Part shown: one piece after another, positions 6,621 to 14,556 of the stretch
Position numbering within the stretch: position 1 is the stretch's first letter
Layout of the letters: each line of letters starts with the position of its first letter
Assembly (NCBI GenBank): GCA_964552655.1
Contig: CAZKHG010000059.1
Span: forward strand, 1-19,362
Length of the DNA stretch: 19,362 bases
Direction: 5' to 3'
From: CAZKHG01 sp964552655
Lineage (GTDB): Bacteria; Bacteroidota; Bacteroidia; Bacteroidales; Tenuifilaceae
Translations under genes and position numbers: made by a program
Notes under the pieces: generated by a model
The model's database searches: none
The model's input: the letters and a program-made list of their open reading frames with translations, nothing else
What the model was told of the DNA's origin: nothing

Positions 6621-8984
6621 CTATTTTCCGATTATTTCAAACTTTGTAACCAACGTTTCACCATTTTCATCAACTAACGTCAGAGTATGATTTCCGGGTG
6701 CAGGGCGTAAAGCCATTTGGTGGAACGTGGAGGTTAGACCAAGGTACTGGTTGTCCAGATGCCAGAATATGGTTGCGTCCATCCTGCGATGGGCAACCTC
6801 AAAAACAGTTTCGCTTGTGGTTCCATCAATATTCCTTGGGATTTGAATTCTTGAGCTGTAAATCCTGGGATATATTATTGCCATTGATTTTATTGACTCA
6901 TCCGGAAGGCAACCCGATGCAAACGGAGGAAGCATTCTGTATTCAGGGTTTCTGGACTTATAAAACCACTCCATGGCCGGGGGAAGAATAAACCACGATT
7001 TGTGGAGCATCGTTGAAATATCCTCACACCTATCGTTTACCCGGTATTTACCAGTTTTATCAAGGTGAATGATTTTATGGTACGGGCAAGGTGGCGTATC
7101 AAGTCCTTTGGCAGGAATCCAGGTTGAATCCACTGTTATACATATATCTGTTGCCCGGTAACCACTCTGTCGGCAAACCGGAATTTTTACCATATCATCA
7201 ACCGGTTGCTCAAACCAGCGACTTTCCGGGAGCAAACCAAAAATCTCGAATAGTATTGGTGCGGCGGCAGTTACTCCCGTTAAATCGGGTCTGCCCTCAC
7301 CACTGGCATTGCCAACCCATACTGCAACCACATAATCAGGGTTTATGCCTATTGCCCAGGCATCCCTGTGCCCAAAGCTTGTTCCAGTTTTCCAGGCAAC
7401 AGATCGGGTTGAGGCAAAATATTTCCACCCTGAAAGTTCATCCGGACGTGCAACTTCCCGCATCGCTTCAAAAGTTAAAAAAATTGACGAGGCGCATAAT
7501 ACTGAATTATCGGAGATAGAGGGCTCTTCAGCGATATTATCAGCAATATAAACTGGTAAATGGTAATCCAACTTGTTATACCTGCTTTGCAATGGCCTGA
7601 AATGATTTAATGAGCGAGCCAGGCTTGAATAAACACCCGCAAGATCCCACAAAGAGGCTTCGGCTCCGCCAAGTATTAACGATAACCCATAACTACTTGC
7701 CGGACGAGTAATCGTAGTTAACCCCAATTTGTTTAACACCGCATGAAATTTCTCAATGCCAAAGAAATGGAGCATCCTCACTGCCGGAACATTGAGCGAT
7801 CTTGAAAGTGCCCTTGATGCAGGAACAGCACCATCGTAAACGGGATAAAAGTTCTTAGGTGCATAACCTCCTATCTGGGTTGGAATATCGGGAATCAACG
7901 TATTTGGCAAAATCAACCCTTCGTTTAACATGGCAGCATAAAGAAAAGGCTTTAGTATGCTTCCGGTACTCCTGGGTGAATGGACGCAATCTACATAATC
8001 GCCATTCACTTTCTCGCCCGGAGCTGAATTGCCAACATATGCCAGGGTGTTCCCGGTTTCAACTTCAATCAATAAAACAGCGATATTATGAATTGAGTTA
8101 GCTGCCAGGTTTTGCTTATGCCTTTCGACAACCTCATTAATTCTATTCTGATAAAAAGAATTGATTGTGGTTTTTAAAACCTTTCCCTTATATCCATCAA
8201 CAATTGCTCTGGTTAGTAAATGAGGGGTAATCTGGGGTAAGGGTTTGGGTTCTTCAGGTAATGGCTCCTGTAATGATAACGTGTAAGTTAGGGAATCTAT
8301 CTCTCCCCTATCAAGAAGTTTTTTAAGTAACCGGTTCCTTTTTTTCAGGTAAGATTCTTTGTTTTTACCCGGAAAAATCATTGAAGGCGCATTTGGAAGC
8401 ACCGCCATTGAAGCTGCTTCTGCCCAGCTGAGTTTATCTGCACTCCTCCCAAAGTAACGCCAAGCTGCAGCATCGATCCCAACAACATTTCCACCATAAG
8501 GGGCATGTGAAACATAAAACTTAAGAATATCCTCCTTTGAATAGCTGATTTCTAACCTTAAAGCCAGTATTATTTCTTTCAGTTTTTCCAGAACAGTTCT
8601 CTTCGGGTTTTTTCTTGATAATCGGATAACCTGCATGGTGATGGTGCTCCCACCACTTATAATTTTACCGGCTTTAAAATTTTGTTTAATCGCCCTGAAT
8701 AGGGAGAAAAGGTTGACCCCCGGATGATCGTAAAATTGCTTGTCCTCAAATAAAATAATGCATTTCCGGATCTTCTCCGGGATTGAATCCGTTTCCGGGA
8801 AACGGAATTGCCCATCGCCTGCAATGGATGCTGTTAAAAGCTCACCCTTATTATCAGTTAGCACTGTACAGGTTGGATCGTTAAATAGCGGTTTGCTAAC
8901 AGAATACCAGAAAAGTAACAGAACTGCCGTTAATAAAACAAAATAATAATATTGCCAATTTATCTTCCCGATAATTTTTAACAT
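6621..8984 (-). CDS. pbpC: penicillin-binding protein 1C (bifunctional glycosyltransferase/transpeptidase)
   Basis: The protein is 787 residues, normal for PBP1C. A signal-anchor helix lies at about 13-30. A GT51 peptidoglycan glycosyltransferase domain follows (about 50-225), with catalytic Glu80 in ILFEDKQFYDHPG and GGSTITMQ (111-118). The transpeptidase domain (about 300-560) has Ser342 in SILK, the SLN motif at 396-398 and KTGTS at 532-536. The C-terminal BiPBP_C-type domain (about 690-785) is typical of PbpC. All catalytic motifs are intact, so it should polymerise and cross-link murein on the periplasmic side. PbpC genes are often next to an alpha-2-macroglobulin-like gene; none is present here on either side. 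The gene starts 224 bases from the divergent chemoreceptor gene. Confidence 0.95.
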   Translation of the reverse strand: MLKIIGKINWQYYYFVLLTAVLLLFWYSVSKPLFNDPTCTVLTDNKGELLTASIAGDGQFRFPETDSIPEKIRKCIILFEDKQFYDHPGVNLFSLFRAIKQNFKAGKIISGGSTITMQVIRLSRKNPKRTVLEKLKEIILALRLEISYSKEDILKFYVSHAPYGGNVVGIDAAAWRYFGRSADKLSWAEAASMAVLPNAPSMIFPGKNKESYLKKRNRLLKKLLDRGEIDSLTYTLSLQEPLPEEPKPLPQITPHLLTRAIVDGYKGKVLKTTINSFYQNRINEVVERHKQNLAANSIHNIAVLLIEVETGNTLAYVGNSAPGEKVNGDYVDCVHSPRSTGSILKPFLYAAMLNEGLILPNTLIPDIPTQIGGYAPKNFYPVYDGAVPASRALSRSLNVPAVRMLHFFGIEKFHAVLNKLGLTTITRPASSYGLSLILGGAEASLWDLAGVYSSLARSLNHFRPLQSRYNKLDYHLPVYIADNIAEEPSISDNSVLCASSIFLTFEAMREVARPDELSGWKYFASTRSVAWKTGTSFGHRDAWAIGINPDYVVAVWVGNASGEGRPDLTGVTAAAPILFEIFGLLPESRWFEQPVDDMVKIPVCRQSGYRATDICITVDSTWIPAKGLDTPPCPYHKIIHLDKTGKYRVNDRCEDISTMLHKSWFILPPAMEWFYKSRNPEYRMLPPFASGCLPDESIKSMAIIYPRIYSSRIQIPRNIDGTTSETVFEVAHRRMDATIFWHLDNQYLGLTSTFHQMALRPAPGNHTLTLVDENGETLVTKFEIIGK

Positions 8985-9139
8985 AATTCCCTAATCAGAT
9001 TATCGATTATCAAAATAAGAAAAGTTTTCCCAACCCGGCTCCATTAATGTTGTGTTATAAAATAAATCTGTTTTTAATGTTATTAAACATTTATGATTAA
9101 ATTGATTACCAATTATTTTACTTAGGCTGATATTATAGT

Positions 9140-9147
9140 TATATTTG
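9140..9147 (+). promoter_or_regulatory. candidate -7 promoter box for the chemoreceptor gene
   Basis: TATATTTG matches TAnnTTTG, 61 bases before the ATG. No convincing TTTG -33 element lies upstream, so this is a weak call. If used, transcription starts near 9152-9155 and the 9168-9186 palindrome is in the 5' leader. Confidence 0.3.
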
Positions 9148-9167
9148 ATTTCACAGTAAATTTATTT

Positions 9168-9186
9168 GACCATTTTTAAAGTGGTC
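9168..9186. promoter_or_regulatory. 19-base near-perfect palindrome in the chemoreceptor leader
   Basis: GACCATTTTTAAAGTGGTC pairs end to end except for one T-G position and the central T. It ends 22 bases before the chemoreceptor ATG. It could be a repressor operator or an RNA hairpin near the translation start. No protein-coding explanation applies. It has no T-run, so it is not a terminator. Confidence 0.4.
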
Positions 9187-9208
9187 GTAAATTAATAATA
9201 TCTAGCAA

Positions 9209-10699
9209 ATGAAGCAAGGTATGACACTCCAAAGAAAACTATTATTGCTAGTTATACTGCCGGTAATAATTTGTACTACAATTGCAGTAGTAATAGCTGC
9301 CATTAAAATTAGCAACCAGGGTAAAAGAAACCTTGAAGAGAAAAGCAATGCAATCCTGGCCGTTGAGATTAAAAGTTTTGTTGAACTCCACCATCAAGGG
9401 ATAGACTTAAATCAGGAGTTGGACAATACAACAGCATCAATGGTTGAGGCCGATGAATCCTACAAATTCAGGATCTCATCGCTTAACCCCAAAAATAAAA
9501 AGCACCTCTCCACCAGCAAAGAATCTAGTTTTGTTACCAGGTTCGAAAATAGAGTGGCAGAAAGAATTTCTTTTGTGGATGAGGAAACCAACTCATTATG
9601 GGTTATGCGGCCGGTTTATATGGACGAATCAAAAGGATGTCAGGATTGTCATAAAAGATCAAAAGCAGTTTCAGGGCTCAATACTTCAGCCAGCAACGAT
9701 CTGCAAGGAATGTTTATGGTTATTTCTCCAATGAAACCCGTTCAGAAACAGGTAAACTCAGCAATTTTTCAGATAATCCTGTTTGGTTCCATTCTTACCT
9801 TTTTTTCAATCCTGCTGGGTTTTATAACCATCAAGAGAATCATAGGGGTTTTCAGGCAAATCATTGGGGTAAGCCAAAGGGTATCGGAAGGGGATTTACA
9901 GCAAACAGTCAATGTTAAAACCAACGACGAGCTACAGGAGCTTGGAAACTATATTAACAGCATGATAGACTCCCTGAAAAAGGTATTGATCAGCGTGCGC
10001 GAAGCCGCCAATGAGCTAACGGCATCAACCCGGGAAATCTCCGAAACTTCGCTGGTGTTATCGAGTGGGTCGCAGAATCAGGCGAATCAATTTGAGTTGT
10101 TATCTGAGTCAGTGGAACATACTACCCGAAATGCCCTAAAAGCAAATGATTTTATCAGCAAATCGGTTATCAATGCCGATAAAGCAGGTGCGGGAATGAA
10201 TGACGCAATCAACGCCATGAATAAAATTGAAGCCAGCTCAAAGAAAATCAATGATGCAGTTAAGATTATCAGCGAAATATCATTTCAAACCAACCTGTTG
10301 GCGCTTAACGCTGCCGTTGAAGCGGCCAGGGCAGGTGAGTATGGCAAAGGGTTTGCTGTGGTTGCCACTGAAGTTAAAAAGCTGTCGGAGAAAAGTTCAT
10401 TGTCGGCCGATGAGATAACCACCGTAACCTCCGAAAGCCTGAGGCAAGCCATTGATGGCCTTAAGATTTCCGAAGATGCCGGGTTGATGATAAAAGAAAT
10501 TATCCAGGCAATTAACCTGATTGCTCATTCCGTTCAGGAGATCACTGCTGCAGCCCAGGAGCAATCGCAAATGATGAAAAGCAACGCCGAGATAACCAAC
10601 TCAAATGCCCATGCAGCCAAACAGCTGGCAGAATCGGCATCCTTTTTGAATGACAAAGCCGAGCAGCTCATGGAGATTGTTGAACATTTTAAGTTGTAG
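9209..10699 (+). CDS. methyl-accepting chemotaxis protein with periplasmic c-type haem sensor domain
   Basis: This 496-residue receptor has one transmembrane helix at 11-32, a periplasmic domain at about 33-183, a second helix at 184-207, a HAMP domain (about 208-262), and a cytoplasmic signalling domain. The hairpin tip lies within 356-395 (EISFQTNLLALNAAVEAARAG and following). The periplasmic domain contains Cys144-Gln-Asp-Cys147-His148, the CxxCH motif for covalent haem c. It is preceded by WVMRPVYMDESKG, as in the DUF3365/Tll0287-like group of haem sensor domains. It would therefore sense redox state or a small gas ligand in the periplasm and signal to CheA. No C-terminal CheR-docking pentapeptide is present. 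No che genes are in the window. The gene is divergent from pbpC and convergent with the response regulator, 30 bases apart. Confidence 0.92.
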   Translation: MKQGMTLQRKLLLLVILPVIICTTIAVVIAAIKISNQGKRNLEEKSNAILAVEIKSFVELHHQGIDLNQELDNTTASMVEADESYKFRISSLNPKNKKHLSTSKESSFVTRFENRVAERISFVDEETNSLWVMRPVYMDESKGCQDCHKRSKAVSGLNTSASNDLQGMFMVISPMKPVQKQVNSAIFQIILFGSILTFFSILLGFITIKRIIGVFRQIIGVSQRVSEGDLQQTVNVKTNDELQELGNYINSMIDSLKKVLISVREAANELTASTREISETSLVLSSGSQNQANQFELLSESVEHTTRNALKANDFISKSVINADKAGAGMNDAINAMNKIEASSKKINDAVKIISEISFQTNLLALNAAVEAARAGEYGKGFAVVATEVKKLSEKSSLSADEITTVTSESLRQAIDGLKISEDAGLMIKEIIQAINLIAHSVQEITAAAQEQSQMMKSNAEITNSNAHAAKQLAESASFLNDKAEQLMEIVEHFKL

Positions 10700-10729
10700 G
10701 CAACACATTCTAAAATATGAATTAAGGTA

Positions 10730-11392
10730 TTACCACTCAATCATATTATTTCTTAATGCAAACTTTATCATTTCAATTGTACTTTTAAAATTGTACTTCT
10801 GCATGATATTGTTCTTATGAGTTTTTACAGTGAACACACTTAAATTCAATTCTTTAGCAATTTCGTTATTTGTAAACCCTTCAACATAAAGCTTTAAAAC
10901 CTCCTTTTCGCGTGCTGTAAGCTGATGCCTTTTGGCGATCTCATGAACCCCGGTATTTTTAATCTTGTTAACAAAACCTTTCATTACAATTCTTGAAATA
11001 GAAGGGCTATAAAACTCCTCTCCACCAGCAATTGCTCTTATTGCGTCCAATAATATCTGCGTAGTTGAGTCCTGTTTAGGAAGGTATCCTTTTGCCCCCG
11101 CCTGTATGGCACTTACAATGTATTCCTCGTTATTAAACATGGAAAGAATTAATACTTTGATATCATGGTATTGTGCCCTTAACTTCTCGGTAAGTTCAAT
11201 CCCCGTCATGTTGGGCATTGATAAATCTGCAATTACAATATGCGGTTTAGAATGTTTGATGAAGTCAAGGGCTTCTTTTCCACTTCCAACTGATCCTATG
11301 AGTATAATATCTTCTTCATCAGCAAGAATCCTGTTTATCCCATCACGAACAATCTGATGATCGTCAACAATAAGTACTTTGATTTTTTCCAT
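10730..11392 (-). CDS. NarL/LuxR-family response regulator
   Basis: The product is 220 residues. A receiver domain (4-120) has the acidic pair Asp10/Asp11, phosphoacceptor Asp56 (IVIADLSMP), Ser84 and Lys106. A LuxR-type helix-turn-helix domain follows (155-215), with QLTAREKEVLKLYVEGFTN and the recognition region LSVFTVKTHKNNI. It should be a DNA-binding transcription regulator activated by phosphorylation. It follows the histidine kinase gene by 16 bases on the same strand, so the two form a cognate pair and probably one transcript. No autoregulatory site is evident between them. Its stop is 30 bases from the stop of the convergent chemoreceptor gene, with no terminator between. The target genes are unknown; the closest candidates are the porin-amt operon and the kinase gene itself. 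Confidence 0.93.
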   Translation of the reverse strand: MEKIKVLIVDDHQIVRDGINRILADEEDIILIGSVGSGKEALDFIKHSKPHIVIADLSMPNMTGIELTEKLRAQYHDIKVLILSMFNNEEYIVSAIQAGAKGYLPKQDSTTQILLDAIRAIAGGEEFYSPSISRIVMKGFVNKIKNTGVHEIAKRHQLTAREKEVLKLYVEGFTNNEIAKELNLSVFTVKTHKNNIMQKYNFKSTIEMIKFALRNNMIEW

Positions 11393-11408
11393 GCTTTAAG
11401 AATTGTTT

Positions 11409-13175
11409 CTAATGTTGCATTCTGGGCACTTTCAGCCTGATAGTTGTCCCTGATAGCAACTCCGTTTCTATATCAATTGTTCCATTAAGCAAACTGGCTC
11501 TCTCCCGCATATTAAAAAGCCCGTTACAGGGTTTACAGAACTGATTATCGTACACAAATCCCTTCCCGTTATCTTCAATAACAAGTATAATATTTTCTGA
11601 GTTTCCAATGAGTTGCATTTGAATTTGTGAGGCGGAAGAGTGTTTAACTGAATTGTTCAACGCTTCCTGCGCAATTCGATAAACATAGAATTTTACCTTG
11701 GGATCGGGTGTGTTGACATCCCCATGAACGGAAAATTCAATGTTTATTTTTGAGGTTTTCTCAACGGAATCACATAAGTTCTTGAGCGCAATATCTAATC
11801 CTGAATCATTGAGAATATTTGGGGCCAGGTTATTTGATATCTGTCGTACCTCTTCAATTATCTTTAAAAAGCTACCTTTTACCTCTTCAAGAGTGGTTCT
11901 TGTTTCTTCCATATTTTGTTTGCTGGTGCTTTCTAATTGTAGTTTTATTGCAATCAGCTTTTGACCAAGTCCATCATGCAATTCTCTTGATATTCTTTGC
12001 CGTTCAAGTTCTTGGCCATCATAAAGAGCGGTCATTCTTTTCAAATGCTCTTCCTTCAGCTGCTCGGCCATGGTGTTAAATGCATTATAGAGCAATCCTA
12101 TCTCATCTTTTGATTTGGGTTTAAGGTTGATATCTAATTCTCCTTCACCAATTTTCAGGGCTACGTTTTTCAGCTTAATAATTGGCTTTGTTATGGTTTT
12201 TGAAATTATGTGCGAAATAGAAAAAAGGAGCACGCAAATAACCAGCGAAATGAAAACAATATCATTCCTTATTGAAACTATTGGTATCATTGCCTCATTA
12301 TAGTCAATTTCAGCTATTATTGCCCAGTTTAAACCGGATATGTTAAGCCTGTCATAAGAGCTGAGGCATTTTATGGTTCTATAATCATCAATAAGAGAAG
12401 AGCCGACCTGATCCTTAAAAGCATTAGTAGAACTAATCGTTTTAACCTTTGTATTTAGAACAGAATTTGGGATAAACCGTGAACTGCTACGCATCAGGTA
12501 ATCATCACCCACCAAATAGACTTCACCGGATTTACCCAGTCCATTATCCTGGCTGTCCTCAAGCATGATGCTATTAATTTCTTTGGTTGAAATTGGCAAT
12601 GCCAATATACAACTCAACTGATTGGAAGGAATATTAATTCTTGTGCCTATGTAGCATTGAGAATCGTTATTGTTAATGAATTTCTTCTTGAAATCAACGA
12701 TTGAAAGTTCTGGGGTCAACTTGCATTGATCCCATAATTGAACCAACTGTTGATAGGATGCAGAATCGGGAGTTATACGAGTAATTATGGCTTCGTTGAT
12801 TATATATATTTTTAGATTTTCTTTGGTAGCCCCAATTACGATAAGCATGTCGTTAGGACCAAAAACATTATGATTCAGATTATTTGCTGAATTTATTGCG
12901 CTGATTTTTAGACTTGAATTGGTGGTAATTTCCGAAACTAATGAAATTAGGGAATAGCTCTCCGAAAGCAGTTTTAACTTATTAAACTTCTCCTTTAAAA
13001 AATAATGAACCTGGTCTTTTTTTATAACACGAATGGAGGTAAGCTGATCGAGAGTGCGTTTCAACAATGCACGTTTGGCATTATAATAAGAGTAGATGCC
13101 AATGGAAGATAGAGATAAAACCCCCACCATGAAGAAAAGCATCATTAACCTTTGATTTATGGATCTTCTAAACAT
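11409..13175 (-). CDS. sensor histidine kinase (extracytoplasmic Cache-type sensor, HAMP, HisKA_3, HATPase)
   Basis: The 588-residue kinase has a first membrane helix at 10-30 and an extracytoplasmic sensor at about 31-300 that looks like a double Cache domain. GKSGEVYLVGDDYLMRSSSR (215-234) is the characteristic membrane-proximal Cache strand pattern. The second helix lies at 303-325 and HAMP at about 320-375. The dimerisation segment ERQRISRELHDGLGQKL carries phosphoacceptor His400, placing it in the NarX/DegS-like HisKA_3 class. The ATPase domain has the N box around QEALNNSVKHS (503-513), DNGKGF (535-540) and GLFNMRER (552-559). This class normally pairs with NarL/LuxR regulators, as here. 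Cache domains usually bind small organic ligands; the ligand here is unknown. The gene lies 51 bases beyond the amt terminator, so it needs its own promoter. Confidence 0.92.
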   Translation of the reverse strand: MFRRSINQRLMMLFFMVGVLSLSSIGIYSYYNAKRALLKRTLDQLTSIRVIKKDQVHYFLKEKFNKLKLLSESYSLISLVSEITTNSSLKISAINSANNLNHNVFGPNDMLIVIGATKENLKIYIINEAIITRITPDSASYQQLVQLWDQCKLTPELSIVDFKKKFINNNDSQCYIGTRINIPSNQLSCILALPISTKEINSIMLEDSQDNGLGKSGEVYLVGDDYLMRSSSRFIPNSVLNTKVKTISSTNAFKDQVGSSLIDDYRTIKCLSSYDRLNISGLNWAIIAEIDYNEAMIPIVSIRNDIVFISLVICVLLFSISHIISKTITKPIIKLKNVALKIGEGELDINLKPKSKDEIGLLYNAFNTMAEQLKEEHLKRMTALYDGQELERQRISRELHDGLGQKLIAIKLQLESTSKQNMEETRTTLEEVKGSFLKIIEEVRQISNNLAPNILNDSGLDIALKNLCDSVEKTSKINIEFSVHGDVNTPDPKVKFYVYRIAQEALNNSVKHSSASQIQMQLIGNSENIILVIEDNGKGFVYDNQFCKPCNGLFNMRERASLLNGTIDIETELLSGTTIRLKVPRMQH

Positions 13176-13226
13176 TTGTAAAAACTTAATTGGAAAATCA
13201 AAGAAAGCAAATTATTAACCAATAAG

Positions 13227-13262
13227 AAAAAGTAAAGGCTCCGTTACGAGCCTTTACTTTTT
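13227..13262 (-). terminator. strong hairpin terminator after the ammonium transporter gene
   Basis: A 15-base perfect inverted repeat (13227-13241 and 13248-13262) with the 6-base loop CGTTAC has a GC-rich core GGCTC/GAGCC and A/T tails. On the minus strand it ends in a five-T run 20 bases after the amt stop codon. It should end the porin-amt transcript and insulate the downstream kinase gene. The symmetric A/T ends mean it could also work in the other direction, but no plus-strand gene feeds it. Confidence 0.85.
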
Positions 13263-13281
13263 GGTAACTGTAATAAATTAG

Positions 13282-14532
13282 CTATAAAGCTCCTTCATCG
13301 TAAGCTTTTTCTCCATGAATTGAATTATCCAAACCAACAAGCTCTTCTTGTTCTTTAACACGAACAGGGGTTATGAAGTTTATAATTATTAGCATTAAAT
13401 ATGTAAAAGCAAATGCGTATGCAGCAGCACCAATAACTGCTACAACCTGTTTTATGAAGAAGGTCATTGAACCAAAAATAGCCCCATCTGTGCCCATTGC
13501 ATTTACCGATTTAGATGCAAATATACCAAGTAAAATAGTACCCAAAAAACCTCCTACACCGTGAACACCCCATACATCGAGAGCATCATCCCATTTCATT
13601 TTATTTTTAAATTGAACGGCATAATAGCAAACCAAACCAGCCACAGTACCAATAATGGGCGATGCCCAAACCGGCACATAACCAGCGCATGGAGTTATAG
13701 TGGCTAACCCTGCAATTGACCCGGTAAGTAGTCCAACGAATTTTGGTTTCTTCTCCTTCGACCATTCAATGGCTAACCAGGCAATTGTTGCGAAGGATGC
13801 AGCAATATCAGTATTTAAAAAGGCCAAAGATGTTACAAAATCAACCTGAACCTCACTCCCGGCATTAAAACCATACCAACCAAACCAGAGTAATCCACTA
13901 CCGATAGCAACTAAAGGAATGCTATTAGGTGTTGAGTTTTTATCAACCCTGGCACCAACATAGAACACTGATGCCAAAGCCGCAAAACCAGCTGTTGCGT
14001 GAACAACAATACCGCCGGCGAAATCGAGAACACCCCATTGGGCCAATAAACCGCCACCCCAAATCATATGTACAAAAGGATAATAAACCAGTATTTGCCA
14101 AGCTGTAAGGAAAATAAAGTACGCTTTAAAAGTTACCCTATTCACAAATGCTCCCGTAATAAGAGCGGGGGTAATAATTGCAAACATCATCTGATAGGCA
14201 ATAAATACAAATTCAGGAATTTTCCCATTTCCAGCCCAAAGGGTATTCATGCTGATTCCCGATAGGAATGCTTTATCAAAATTACCAATAATGCCGCCCT
14301 CGCCTCCACTAAAACAAAGCGAATAGCCAAAAAATATCCAAAGCACTGTTGTCCAACCAAGAGAAACAAAACTCTGAATCATAATGGCAAGAATATTCCG
14401 TTTAGTGGCTAAACCGCCATAAAACAACGCAAGACCTGGAGTCATAAGCATAACAAGGCTTGTTGCAAGTAGCATAAACCCGGTTGATCCTGTATCGAGT
14501 GCAGGAACCTGTAGTAGAATTGTGTTTAACAT
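13282..14532 (-). CDS. amtB: ammonium transporter (Amt/Mep/Rh family)
   Basis: This 416-residue, eleven-helix channel conducts ammonium/ammonia across the inner membrane. The recruitment Asp170 and the first pore histidine His178 are in LDFAGGIVVHATAG. The second pore histidine is His324 in WGVHGVGG. Phe117 in YQMMFA and Tyr220 in WYGFNAGS correspond to the periplasmic gate aromatics of E. coli AmtB (Phe107/Phe215). The cytoplasmic tail GLDNSIHGEKAY (400-411) is the region where PII proteins act in this family. No glnK or PII domain accompanies it here, although amt-glnK pairing is common. It lies 24 bases downstream of the TorF-like porin on the same strand, which implies co-transcription, and it is followed by a strong terminator. 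Confidence 0.95.
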   Translation of the reverse strand: MLNTILLQVPALDTGSTGFMLLATSLVMLMTPGLALFYGGLATKRNILAIMIQSFVSLGWTTVLWIFFGYSLCFSGGEGGIIGNFDKAFLSGISMNTLWAGNGKIPEFVFIAYQMMFAIITPALITGAFVNRVTFKAYFIFLTAWQILVYYPFVHMIWGGGLLAQWGVLDFAGGIVVHATAGFAALASVFYVGARVDKNSTPNSIPLVAIGSGLLWFGWYGFNAGSEVQVDFVTSLAFLNTDIAASFATIAWLAIEWSKEKKPKFVGLLTGSIAGLATITPCAGYVPVWASPIIGTVAGLVCYYAVQFKNKMKWDDALDVWGVHGVGGFLGTILLGIFASKSVNAMGTDGAIFGSMTFFIKQVVAVIGAAAYAFAFTYLMLIIINFITPVRVKEQEELVGLDNSIHGEKAYDEGAL

Positions 14533-14556
14533 TTTAATTTATTTTTTAAGTTAGGA

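Noticed and set aside
7091..7519. 142-codon open frame on the plus strand
   Set aside because: It lies antisense inside the transpeptidase domain of pbpC, which is fully conserved on the other strand.
13176..13226. Promoter for the histidine kinase gene (A/T-rich boxes including TAAGTTTT)
   Set aside because: One must exist beyond the amt terminator, but the boxes seen do not match TAnnTTTG and would leave almost no leader, so no site is called.
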